DNA of 64,000 nt, from positions 1 through 64,000 of the forward strand of contig NZ_JAKZKX010000001.1 in the NCBI RefSeq assembly GCF_022808715.1, read 5' to 3'. Positions 55,193 to 64,000 of this stretch are shown here, in pieces (the first letter of the stretch is position 1; each line of letters opens with the position of its first letter). Source of the stretch: Fundidesulfovibrio agrisoli (lineage in GTDB: Bacteria > Desulfobacterota > Desulfovibrionia > Desulfovibrionales > Desulfovibrionaceae). A program made the translations under genes and the position numbers. The notes beneath the pieces are model-generated. The model worked only from the letters and a program-made list of their open reading frames with translations, ran no database searches and was not told where the DNA came from.

Positions 55193-56188
55193 ATGAACAA
55201 GGCGATTTCGTGTGCGTGCGCCGCGCTGGCGGCGGTTTTGCTCTGGTCCTGGGCGGCGTGCGCCCAGCGGCCCGTTTTCGAGGCTTCGGAGCTGGCAGGC
55301 TCCCCGCAGGAGAAGCTGCCCGGCAAGCTGGGCGCGCCGGACCTCACCGGCCCGCAGCGGGAGATACCGCGGCATGCGGCCCCACCCCTGGCCCCGGAGC
55401 TGCGCGGCTCAATCCGCCGTTTGGAAACGGGCGGGCGCAAGCTCGTGGCCCTGACCTTCGACCTCTGCGAACTTTCGGACCAGCGCGCCGGGTACGACGC
55501 CCCCCTGGTGGCCGTGCTGCGCGAGTTCAAGGCCCCGGCCACCTTCTTCGCGGGCGGCAAGTGGATGCGCTCCCACCCGGAGCGGGCCATGCAGCTCATG
55601 GCAGATCCGCTCTTCGAGGTTGGCAGCCACGCCTGGACCCACGGCAACTTCGGGGTGCTCGGCAAAGAGGCCATGGCCCGCCAGATCGACTGGACCCAGG
55701 CCCAGTACGAGCTGCTGCGGGATGATTTGACTGCGCTGGCGGGCAAGAGGGGCGCTGGGTACGCCGTAAAAGGCGTCCGGGACTCCATCGCCGTGTTCCG
55801 CTTCCCCTACGGGCGCTGCTCGGCCCAGGCCCTGGAGATGCTCGCGTCGCGCGGGGTGGCCGCCGTGCAGTGGGACGTGAACATGATGGACGCCGCCAAA
55901 ACCCGCACGTCCGAGGCCATCGTTCGCGACGCCCTGCGCCTGGTGCGGCCTGGCTCCATCGTGCTGGGCCACGCCAACGGCTTCGGCCACGCCACGGCCG
56001 AGGCCCTGCGCTCACTCATCCCTGCGCTCAGGGAGAAGGGCTACGAGTTCGTCACCGTGAGCGCGCTGCTGGCTGCGGGCAAGCCCGTGACCGCGCAGGA
56101 CTGCTACGACTCCCGGCCCGGCGACACCGCCGTGTACGACGCCCAGTTCGGCGAGGGCACGGTGCACCCGCACAGACACAAGCCCTGA
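55193..56188 (+). CDS. polysaccharide deacetylase family protein with TFDLCE variant motif
   Basis: A 331-residue exported protein: signal peptide (about 1-24, AACAQ), a Pro-rich linker, then a NodB-type domain. Motif 1 is TFDLCE in place of the usual TFDDG: the catalytic first Asp is kept but the second, metal-binding Asp is Leu. Motif 2 is GSHAWTH (HxxxH metal ligands), motif 3 RFPYGRCS, and motif 5 LGHANG. The usual reaction is removal of N- or O-acetyl groups from peptidoglycan or other glycans. A TFDxCE subgroup exists among annotated deacetylases, so this may still be active. Substrate unknown. Confidence 0.88.
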   Translation: MNKAISCACAALAAVLLWSWAACAQRPVFEASELAGSPQEKLPGKLGAPDLTGPQREIPRHAAPPLAPELRGSIRRLETGGRKLVALTFDLCELSDQRAGYDAPLVAVLREFKAPATFFAGGKWMRSHPERAMQLMADPLFEVGSHAWTHGNFGVLGKEAMARQIDWTQAQYELLRDDLTALAGKRGAGYAVKGVRDSIAVFRFPYGRCSAQALEMLASRGVAAVQWDVNMMDAAKTRTSEAIVRDALRLVRPGSIVLGHANGFGHATAEALRSLIPALREKGYEFVTVSALLAAGKPVTAQDCYDSRPGDTAVYDAQFGEGTVHPHRHKP

Positions 56189-56296
56189 AGGCCCACGCGG
56201 GCCACGCTGACCCCACCGATGAAATCCTTCACATAGTCTTGATAATGAAAATCAAATTCGATATGAGCACCCGAAATCACTTCGGAGCAAGACGCA

Positions 56297-56992
56297 ATGG
56301 AAGTTCTCTGCAAGCTCGAAGACTGCATCGGGGCCTACAAATGTGGCCAGATGGCGGCCACCCTGCACCAGATGGCCGAGAGCCTGGGCCGCGCCGTTGA
56401 CGCCAAGGACAAGCGACTCTTCGAGCATTCGGCGCTCACGGCCGATCTGGCCACGCTCTTGGCCCTGGCCCATGGCCTTTCCGCCAAGCAGGCCGACATC
56501 ATCCACATCGCAGGTCACCTGCACGACATAGGCAAGATCGGCATCCCGGACGCGGTGCTGGGCAAGCCGGGCAGGCTCACGGCCCAGGAATGGAGCGTCA
56601 TGCGGCAGCACCCAGCCATCGGTGCCCAGATTCTGGCCCCCATCGCCAACTTCGGGGCCAAGAACGGCGTGCGGGACATCGTGCTCACGCACCATGAGCG
56701 CTACGACGGCTGGGGGTACCCCCAGGGGCTCGGCAAGACGGATATTCCTCTGGGCGGGCGCATCCTGGCTGTCGCGGACAGCGTTGCCGCCATGCTGGAG
56801 TACCGCAGCTACCGGCCCGCCCTGGGGCTCGGAGAGGCCTTGGCTGAAATCGAGCGATGTTCGGGGAGCTGGTACGACCCAGCGCTTTGCAGGGATTTTC
56901 TGCTTCACGAAGCCGAAGTTGAGGCGGTGGTTCTACGCCACGCGCACACGGAGGCTCTTCAGGGGAGTGGGGCTAAGGAAGCAGTGGGCTGA
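56297..56992 (+). CDS. HD-GYP-type phosphodiesterase, single domain
   Basis: A 231-residue protein consisting almost only of an HD-GYP domain. HD motif HLHDIGKIGIPD (about 74-85), then HHERYDGWGYPQGL (the GYP motif), and ILAVADSVAAML. HD-GYP enzymes hydrolyse c-di-GMP, and some cGAMP. A short N-terminal part contains two Cys (LEDCIGAYKC). No sensor or receiver domain is attached, so control must come from a partner. A GGDEF protein is encoded convergently 70 bases away. Confidence 0.9.
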   Translation: MEVLCKLEDCIGAYKCGQMAATLHQMAESLGRAVDAKDKRLFEHSALTADLATLLALAHGLSAKQADIIHIAGHLHDIGKIGIPDAVLGKPGRLTAQEWSVMRQHPAIGAQILAPIANFGAKNGVRDIVLTHHERYDGWGYPQGLGKTDIPLGGRILAVADSVAAMLEYRSYRPALGLGEALAEIERCSGSWYDPALCRDFLLHEAEVEAVVLRHAHTEALQGSGAKEAVG

Positions 56993-57062
56993 ATCGTGGG
57001 CCGGGCGGGTTGCTGCGGCCGGACGGATAGCAGGAGCACGGTGAGGATGAAGACCTCCGGAA

Positions 57063-57794
57063 TCAGGCCATGACCATGCGGCCCCGGCCCTCGGCCTTGG
57101 CGCGATAGAGGGCCTTGTCGGCGTCCTCGAAGATGTCCTCGGTCGCCTCCTGGCCCGAGGGCACGCCGCCCGAAACCCCGATGGAGGCGGAGAGCACCAC
57201 CTCGCGGCCGTCTCCAGTCATGACCGTGGCCTGGGAGAAGGCGCGCAGGATGCGCTTGGCCACGTGTGAGGCCTCGGAAGCGCCGGTGTCCGGCAGCAGC
57301 AGGGCGAACTCCTCGCCGCCGATGCGCGCCGCGATGTCGCAGCGGCGCACGGCCGAGCGGATGACCTCGGCGGCTGTCTTGAGGGCCATGTCGCCAACCT
57401 GGTGGCCATAGGTGTCGTTGATGCCCTTGAATCGGTCCAGGTCCACGAGCAGCAGGCTCATGGGGCGGCCCTGGCGCTGCGAGAGGTGCGCGAACTCGCT
57501 CATGCGCTGTCGGAAATGGCGGGTGTTGGCCAGGCCGGTGAGTTCGTCGATGGTGGCCAACTGGGCGAGGCGTTCCTGCTCCTTGCCGAGGAGCCAGCCG
57601 AAGGTGCCGAAAGCCAGCAGGGAGCCCAGGAGCATGTACGCGAAGAGGTCGGCTTGTTGCGTCAGGATATCAAGGGGCGAGCCGCCACGGAAGGTCTGGA
57701 TCGCGAGCCAGCCCAGGGGCGCGAAAACGGCCAGGAGCTCGCCTTGCAGAGCCCTGATGAGGCGCGGACGGAGGTGGAAAACGGGCAAACCCAC
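57063..57794 (-). CDS. membrane-bound diguanylate cyclase (GGEEF)
   Basis: A 243-residue cyclase: an N-terminal region with one or two hydrophobic segments (ALQGELLAVFAPLGWLAIQTF; ADLFAYMLLGSLLAFGTFGWLLG), a short linker, then a GGDEF domain with GGEEF as the active motif and an RxxD inhibition site (RRCD) five residues upstream. It should make c-di-GMP. The start is a GTG at 57794 with a weak Shine-Dalgarno. It is convergent with the HD-GYP gene, the pair being a possible local make/break unit. Confidence 0.9.
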   Translation of the reverse strand: MGLPVFHLRPRLIRALQGELLAVFAPLGWLAIQTFRGGSPLDILTQQADLFAYMLLGSLLAFGTFGWLLGKEQERLAQLATIDELTGLANTRHFRQRMSEFAHLSQRQGRPMSLLLVDLDRFKGINDTYGHQVGDMALKTAAEVIRSAVRRCDIAARIGGEEFALLLPDTGASEASHVAKRILRAFSQATVMTGDGREVVLSASIGVSGGVPSGQEATEDIFEDADKALYRAKAEGRGRMVMA

Positions 57795-57926
57795 GGCTGA
57801 AGACCTACCACAACTGTAACGGGTGCGGAGCTTCTACCTGATGGCGGGGGAAAAACAAGGAAAAAATCGTGTTCAGCCAAGCTATTGGGTGACGCCACAG
57901 TCTGATATAAAGTGGGTTGATGAAAT

Positions 57927-57960
57927 AGGCCGCGCCGGAGAATCCGGCGCGGCCTGTTTT
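57927..57960. terminator. terminator downstream of clpB
   Basis: AGGCCGCGCCGGA (57927-57939) pairs with 57943-57955 around GAA. Plus-strand tail GTTTTTG; minus-strand tail TATTTCAT. It lies 12 bases past the clpB stop and is preceded on the minus strand by an A-run, typical of a bidirectional terminator. Confidence 0.8.
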
Positions 57961-57966
57961 TGTGCG

Positions 57967-60582
<2,616 letters not shown>

Positions 60583-60627
60583 ATATGTTCTCCTTGAGGA
60601 GTCGGTTTCGGATGAGAACGTGAGCCG

Positions 60628-60948
60628 CTAGATGAGCAGTTTCTCCAACTCTCGGACGCGCTTTTCCAGAAATTCGACGCGCTCCACCAGATCGACGATG
60701 ATGGAGGCCCCCACCGGGGAGATGTCCAGATCCTTGCAGAGCCGCGAGAGCTTCTTCACCCGGTAGACGTCGGCGTGGCGGAACAGGTACTGGCTGCCGG
60801 ACGTCAATTGCGGCCGCAGCCAGCCCAGCTCGATGAGTTCGCCCACCAGGGCCGGGTGCATTTCGGTCATCTCGATGAACTGCGCCCAGGCGATCCGGTC
60901 CGATTTGGCGGGCAGGTCCGAGCCGTAGAGTATCGTGATATCGACCAT
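60628..60948 (-). CDS. cbpM: chaperone modulator CbpM (MerR-like HTH)
   Basis: A 106-residue protein with a MerR-like winged helix (about 20-75: FIEMTEMHPALVGELIELGWLRPQ, YLFRHADVYRVKKLSRLCKDLDISPVGASIIVDLVERVEFLEKRVRELEKLL). CbpM binds the J domain of CbpA and inhibits its stimulation of DnaK. The position between cbpA and clpB supports this. The C-terminal helix is a coiled coil. A DNA-binding role (HspR-like) is the alternative, since HspR also lies in dnaK/clpB operons. Confidence 0.85.
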   Translation of the reverse strand: MVDITILYGSDLPAKSDRIAWAQFIEMTEMHPALVGELIELGWLRPQLTSGSQYLFRHADVYRVKKLSRLCKDLDISPVGASIIVDLVERVEFLEKRVRELEKLLI

Positions 60949-61006
60949 GGAAGCCTCTGCTTTGTCGTGGCGTTTGGTCCGGGCGGCCTCGCGGGCCGCC
61001 GCCGGA

Positions 61007-62023
61007 TCAGTGGTGCTCGCGCGGATTGAAGGACGACGCCTCGGCCAGGTCGTGCCAGAGGGCGCGCTCCGCGTCCGTAAGTGTCTTGGGCGTGTGGATC
61101 ATCACACGCACGAACTGGTCTCCCCGGCCCGCCTTGCCCAGCAGCCCCTTGCCCCGGATGCGCATCTTGCGCCCGCTGCTGGAGCCTGCGGGGATGTTCA
61201 GGTCGATGTCGCCGTCCAGGGTGGGCACGCGCACCGTGGCGCCCAGCGCCGCCTCCCAGGGGGCCAGGGGCACGTCCACCAGCACGTTGACGTCCTCCAG
61301 CTTGAAGCGCGAGTGCGGGCGGATGCTCACCTTGAGGTACATGTCGCCGGCGGAGCCTCCGGCCCCGCCCGGTTCGCCCTGGCCCGCCAGGCGGATCTTG
61401 GCCCCGTCCCGGACGCCTGCCGGGATGTTCACGGCCAGCGTCTTGGGGCGGATGTAGGGCCTGCCGTCGGGGGAGAGCGCCTCCTCCTGGATGGTCACGG
61501 TCTTGGAGCCGCCGTGGTAGGCCTCTTCCAGGGTGAGCTCCAGCAGGGCCTCCACGTCGCCGCCCCGGGTGGGCCTGCGCTGGAAGTTCTGGCCGCCGAA
61601 GCCGCCCTGGCCTCCAAAACCGCCCTGGCCGCCGAAGCCGCCGCGCCCGCCGAAGCCGCCCATGCCCCCGGACCCGCCGAAGATGGTCTGGAAAAAGTCC
61701 GAGAAGCCGCCCATGTCGAACTGCTGGCCGCCCTGGCCCGCGCCGCCGAAGTTGTAGCGGAAGTTCTCGTAGCCCGGCGGGGGCTGGAAGTTCTGCCCGT
61801 GCTGCCAGTTGGGGCCCAGCGTGTCATAGAGTTTGCGCTTCTCCGGGTCGCGCAGCACCTCGTAGGCTTCGTTGATCTCCTTGAACTTGGCCTCGGCCGT
61901 GCAATCGCCCGGATTGAGGTCCGGGTGGCAGGTGCGCGCCAGCTTCTTGAAAGCCTTTGAAATTTCATCCTGGGTGGCCTTTTTGTCCACGCCGAGGAGT
62001 TTGTAATAATCTTTGTATTCCAC
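61007..62023 (-). CDS. cbpA: CbpA-type DnaJ co-chaperone (type II J protein)
   Basis: A 338-residue J-domain protein. J domain about 1-70 (YYKLLGVDKKATQDEISKAFKKLARTCHPDLNPGD, with HPD), a Gly/Phe-rich region with GGFGGQ repeats (about 105-150), then two C-terminal substrate-binding domains (LELTLEEAYHGGSKTV..., IRLAGQGEPGGAGG). The CxxCxGxG zinc domain of DnaJ is absent, so it is CbpA type. The start is GTG 62023 with AGAGGG nine bases upstream; no ATG fits. A sigma70-like promoter lies 48-75 bases upstream. First gene of the cbpA-cbpM-clpB operon. Confidence 0.92.
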   Translation of the reverse strand: MEYKDYYKLLGVDKKATQDEISKAFKKLARTCHPDLNPGDCTAEAKFKEINEAYEVLRDPEKRKLYDTLGPNWQHGQNFQPPPGYENFRYNFGGAGQGGQQFDMGGFSDFFQTIFGGSGGMGGFGGRGGFGGQGGFGGQGGFGGQNFQRRPTRGGDVEALLELTLEEAYHGGSKTVTIQEEALSPDGRPYIRPKTLAVNIPAGVRDGAKIRLAGQGEPGGAGGSAGDMYLKVSIRPHSRFKLEDVNVLVDVPLAPWEAALGATVRVPTLDGDIDLNIPAGSSSGRKMRIRGKGLLGKAGRGDQFVRVMIHTPKTLTDAERALWHDLAEASSFNPREHH

Positions 62024-62070
62024 GAGAGTGCCCTCTGTTAGATGGAGCGGGATGCCGCCGCCAAGTTTAC

Positions 62071-62098
62071 ATAATAATCTGGTCAGGTGGCCCGTCAA
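62071..62098 (-). promoter_or_regulatory. sigma70-like promoter of cbpA-cbpM-clpB
   Basis: On the minus strand TTGACG (62098-62093) is followed after 16 bases by TATTAT (62076-62071), putting the start near 62064 with a leader of about 40 bases. No CIRCE palindrome was seen, so how the operon responds to heat is not clear from sequence. Confidence 0.55.
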
Positions 62099-62253
62099 GG
62101 CGTCTTCCGAATATTCGGGCCAAGCGCGCAATTGGCCTTGTTTACGGAATTTTCAGCCTGAATGCCAGCCTCGGCGGATGCGGCGGCGCGCCTCGGCGCG
62201 GAGCGCGGATGGGGAGCATTGCCATCCGGTCCCGGAGACGTTAGCACGCCTTC

Positions 62254-62958
62254 ATGGCAAAAGACACGTTCAACAATCCCTTCGAGAAGCTGAGGGGCGT
62301 CAAGGTCAAGAAGGCCAAGCCCGCGCCCCCGCCGCCTCCCAAACCGAAGCCCGCGCCCCCCGAGACCCCGCAGGACGAGGAGGACCTCTTCAGCATGGCC
62401 ATGAGCGGGGTCAACCGCATGTCCGGGCAGGAGTCGGGCAGGCAGGTTGTGGCGACCAAGCCCGCCGCAGAGGTGCAGCCGCATGACCCGGAGGCCGAGG
62501 CCCGGGCCAAGCTCTACGACCTGGTGGCCGGAAAGGTGGAGTTCGAGCTGGAATACACCGACGAGTACGTGCAGGGCTTCGTCAAGGGCATGGACCAGAA
62601 GATCTTCCGCCAGCTCAAGGCCGGGCAGCTCAGCCCCGAAGCCCACCTGGACCTGCACGGCCTCAATTCGGACCAGGCTTTCGAGAGCCTGCTGACCTTC
62701 ATGCGGGAGCAGTATTTCCAGGGCAAGCGCTGCCTGCTGCTGATTCCGGGGCGGGGCATCAACTCCCCGGGCGGCAACCCCGTGCTCAAGCAGGAGCTCA
62801 AGGGCTGGCTCACGCGCGACCCGCTCAAGCGCGTGGTGCTGGCCTTCAGCACGGCCCAGCCGCGCCACGGCGGGGCCGGGGCGCTCTACGTGCTGCTCAG
62901 GCAACGCCGCAAGAACGAGGGGCGCATCAAGTGGGAGAATTTGTGGGGGGATGATTGA
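62254..62958 (+). CDS. Smr-domain protein
   Basis: A 234-residue protein. The N-terminal third is low complexity with a Lys/Pro-rich stretch (KKAKPAPPPPPKPKPAPP). The C-terminal Smr domain (about 130-220) has LDLHGLNSDQAFESLLTFMREQYFQG and LLIPGRGINSPGG, then the conserved AFSTAQPRHGGAGALYVLLR. Smr domains are nicking endonucleases or RNA-cleaving modules, some of which act on collided ribosomes (SmrB). The substrate here is unknown. ATG 62254 is the only good start; the Shine-Dalgarno is weak. A terminator follows. Confidence 0.9.
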   Translation: MAKDTFNNPFEKLRGVKVKKAKPAPPPPPKPKPAPPETPQDEEDLFSMAMSGVNRMSGQESGRQVVATKPAAEVQPHDPEAEARAKLYDLVAGKVEFELEYTDEYVQGFVKGMDQKIFRQLKAGQLSPEAHLDLHGLNSDQAFESLLTFMREQYFQGKRCLLLIPGRGINSPGGNPVLKQELKGWLTRDPLKRVVLAFSTAQPRHGGAGALYVLLRQRRKNEGRIKWENLWGDD

Positions 62959-63038
62959 GGCCTAGCGCTCCACGCACCTGGCCCAGTCACCCTGTGCCAT
63001 GAGGTCAACTCGTTTTGGGCGTCAGAGCAAAGTCCTTT

Positions 63039-63065
63039 AAGCCCCGCCCGCGCGGGGCTTTTTCT
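63039..63065 (+). terminator. intrinsic terminator after the Smr gene
   Basis: AAGCCCCGC (63039-63047) pairs with GCGGGGCTT (63052-63060), followed by TTTCTTG. It separates the Smr gene from hicAB. Confidence 0.88.
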
Positions 63066-63120
63066 TGCCTGATGCGCTTGACGTTGGCCCTGTATGCGGT
63101 ACTGTCATCAAGTGAGCACG

Positions 63121-63357
63121 ATGGAAAAAACTGTCGCCAAGATGCGGCGCAATCCTCGCGATTGGCGCATTGAGTCGTTGATTTCGGTAGCGGAACATTA
63201 CGGCCTGACTGTCCGCAACCCAAAGGGGAGCCATGTCGTCTTCTCATTTCCCGGCGTGCTCGGCGAAGCGTCCGTTCCAGCCCACAGGCCGATCAAGCCC
63301 ATCTATGTGGGACAGTTTCTCGCCCTGCTGGATGCGGTGCTCGCCAAGGAGGAATAG
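63121..63357 (+). CDS. hicA: HicA-family toxin
   Basis: A 78-residue HicA mRNA interferase. The double-stranded RNA-binding-like fold contains the catalytic His in NPKGSHVVFSFPG, and the C-terminal VPAHRPIKPIYVGQFLALLDAVL matches the HicA end. The N-terminus (MEKTVAKMRRNPRDWRIESL) is about 10-15 residues longer than the commonest HicA. ATG 63121 is favoured; the frame runs back to 63094. The antitoxin gene follows after one base, the usual order. Confidence 0.88.
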   Translation: MEKTVAKMRRNPRDWRIESLISVAEHYGLTVRNPKGSHVVFSFPGVLGEASVPAHRPIKPIYVGQFLALLDAVLAKEE

Positions 63358-63358
63358 C

Positions 63359-63712
63359 ATGGATTTTCACGGATACCCCTTCAATCTCACCCCCCTGTCC
63401 GATGAGGACGGCGGGGGCTGGCTCATCGTTTTCCCTGACTTCCCCGGTGCGGTCATGTCCGATGGAGAGACCCCCGAAGAGGCCTTGGCAAACGGCCGGG
63501 ACGCCCTCGAATCCGTCATCGCCGTATACAAGGAAGACGGGCGTGAACTTCCCGCCCCGTCCAGCGGCGGCGTGTCGGGCAAGTTCAACCTGCGCGCGCC
63601 CAAGCGCCTCCATGCCATGCTCAATAGAGTAGCCAGACAGGAGGGCGTGAGCATGAACACTCTGGCGGTCGCCCTGCTGGCCGAGGGGCTTGGCAGGCGC
63701 GAAGCCAGATAA
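63359..63712 (+). CDS. hicB: HicB-family antitoxin
   Basis: A 117-residue HicB antitoxin. The N-terminal partial RNase H-like domain (WLIVFPDFPGAVMSDGETPEEALANGRDALESVIAVYKEDGRELPAP) binds HicA, and the C-terminal ribbon-helix-helix (GKFNLRAPKRLHAMLNRVARQEGVSMNTLAVALLAEGL) binds DNA for autoregulation. It is spaced one base from hicA. A strong terminator follows. Confidence 0.92.
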   Translation: MDFHGYPFNLTPLSDEDGGGWLIVFPDFPGAVMSDGETPEEALANGRDALESVIAVYKEDGRELPAPSSGGVSGKFNLRAPKRLHAMLNRVARQEGVSMNTLAVALLAEGLGRREAR

Positions 63713-63738
63713 GTCACCGAGTCGCAGCGAAAAACAAA

Positions 63739-63776
63739 ACGCCGCCCGGAGCATCCTCCGGGCGGCGTCATTTTTT
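63739..63776. terminator. terminator between hicB and the convergent gene
   Basis: ACGCCGCCCGGAG (63739-63751) pairs with 63756-63768 around CATC, with TTTTTT (63771-63776) on the plus strand and TTTTGTTTTT on the minus strand. A strong bidirectional terminator. Confidence 0.9.
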
Positions 63777-63797
63777 CGTCGGGGTGGGCGGGGCGGC

Positions 63798-64000
63798 CTA
63801 GGCCACTTTCACGCTACGGTCCAGGCTGGAGGTGCCGAACACCTGGTCCACTCGTTTGACCTTGCTCAGCGCCCGCTTGAGGATGTCCTTGTAGTCGCGC
63901 AGGTCCGAGACGGCGTAGCGCTCCTTGAGGTTGGCCAGGGCGGCCATGTCCATGACCTCGTTGAACAGGTAGGGCAGGTAGAGCGGGTCCTGCTTGAGGA
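63798..64000 (-). CDS. C-terminal fragment of an unrecognised protein, cut by the window edge
   Basis: The last 66 residues of a minus-strand gene, stop TAG at 63798-63800. The visible part includes YLPYLFNEVMDMAALANL, ERYAVSDLRDYKDILKRAL and the end LDRSVKVA. It is helical and charged, with no motif I can assign. Codon use matches neighbouring genes, and the strong terminator just downstream supports a real gene end. Confidence 0.75.
   Translation of the reverse strand, partial: LKQDPLYLPYLFNEVMDMAALANLKERYAVSDLRDYKDILKRALSKVKRVDQVFGTSSLDRSVKVA

Noticed and set aside
61600-61700. Short tandem repeats in the cbpA region
   Set aside because: They encode the Gly/Phe-rich linker (GGFGGQ) expected of J-domain proteins.

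Overview
The window is a high-GC (roughly two thirds G+C by eye), gene-dense bacterial chromosome segment. It most resembles a sulfate-reducing Desulfovibrionaceae-type deltaproteobacterium (Desulfovibrio/Fundidesulfovibrio-like). The basis is a single-chain pyruvate:ferredoxin oxidoreductase with a Desulfovibrio africanus-style C-terminal cysteine extension, a LutC plus fused LutB/LutA-type lactate oxidation pair, a flavoredoxin-like flavin reductase, outer-membrane systems (MlaA, MlaC, MlaD, MlaE, TolC-type channel) showing a diderm, and several c-di-GMP proteins. No insertion sequence, prophage or CRISPR array was seen. One initiator tRNA-Met gene is present.

Layout. 0-9.3 kb: SulP anion transporter, a large two-propeller hybrid sensor kinase, prmC, a membrane-fused spermidine-synthase-like protein and YchJ. 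9.3-11.5 kb: initiator tRNA, then a divergent pair of exported Met/His-rich proteins (a Gly-Met-rich ZraP/Spy-like protein and an orphan NosL-like protein), probably concerned with metals. 11.6-15.4 kb: a LytS/LytTR-type two-component pair followed by a 0.8 kb gap carrying a dispersed hairpin repeat. 15.4-18.1 kb: lutC-lutB. 18.3-19.7 kb: a MarR regulator and a flavin reductase that share a 16-bp palindromic operator. 19.9-25.3 kb: a small Lys-rich exported protein, a DevBCA-type ABC exporter with its own outer-membrane channel, and a Rap1a/Tai-like protein. 25.4-32.5 kb: a minus-strand operon of ADP-forming acetyl-CoA synthetase, a truncated Pta-like protein and PFOR. With lutCB it covers lactate -> pyruvate -> acetyl-CoA -> acetate + ATP. 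Its leader holds an intrinsic terminator, and three related inverted repeats lie in the shared upstream region with NDH-2.

32.8-41 kb: NDH-2, a Cys-rich protein with a duplicated module, a twin-CX3C exported protein, a four-CBS/GGDEF cyclase, and an rRNA methyltransferase-mlaE-mlaD-mlaC-mlaA operon that lacks mlaF/mlaB. 41-48.4 kb: coiled-coil protein, tautomerase, DUF2235 hydrolase, a TetR-controlled ABC-2 exporter and a quinone-oxidoreductase-like protein, followed by a second copy of the hairpin repeat. 48.6-57.8 kb: YihY, TrpB2, an amino-acid ABC transporter, aminotransferase, polysaccharide deacetylase, HD-GYP and GGDEF proteins. 57.9-64 kb: the cbpA-cbpM-clpB chaperone operon, an Smr protein, HicAB, and the 3' end of an unrecognised gene.

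The points most worth a second look are the intergenic repeat, whose hairpin shows compensatory base changes between copies, the shared MarR operator, the leader terminator and inverted repeats upstream of the acetate/PFOR operon, and the PFOR reading frame, which runs through its own downstream terminator.
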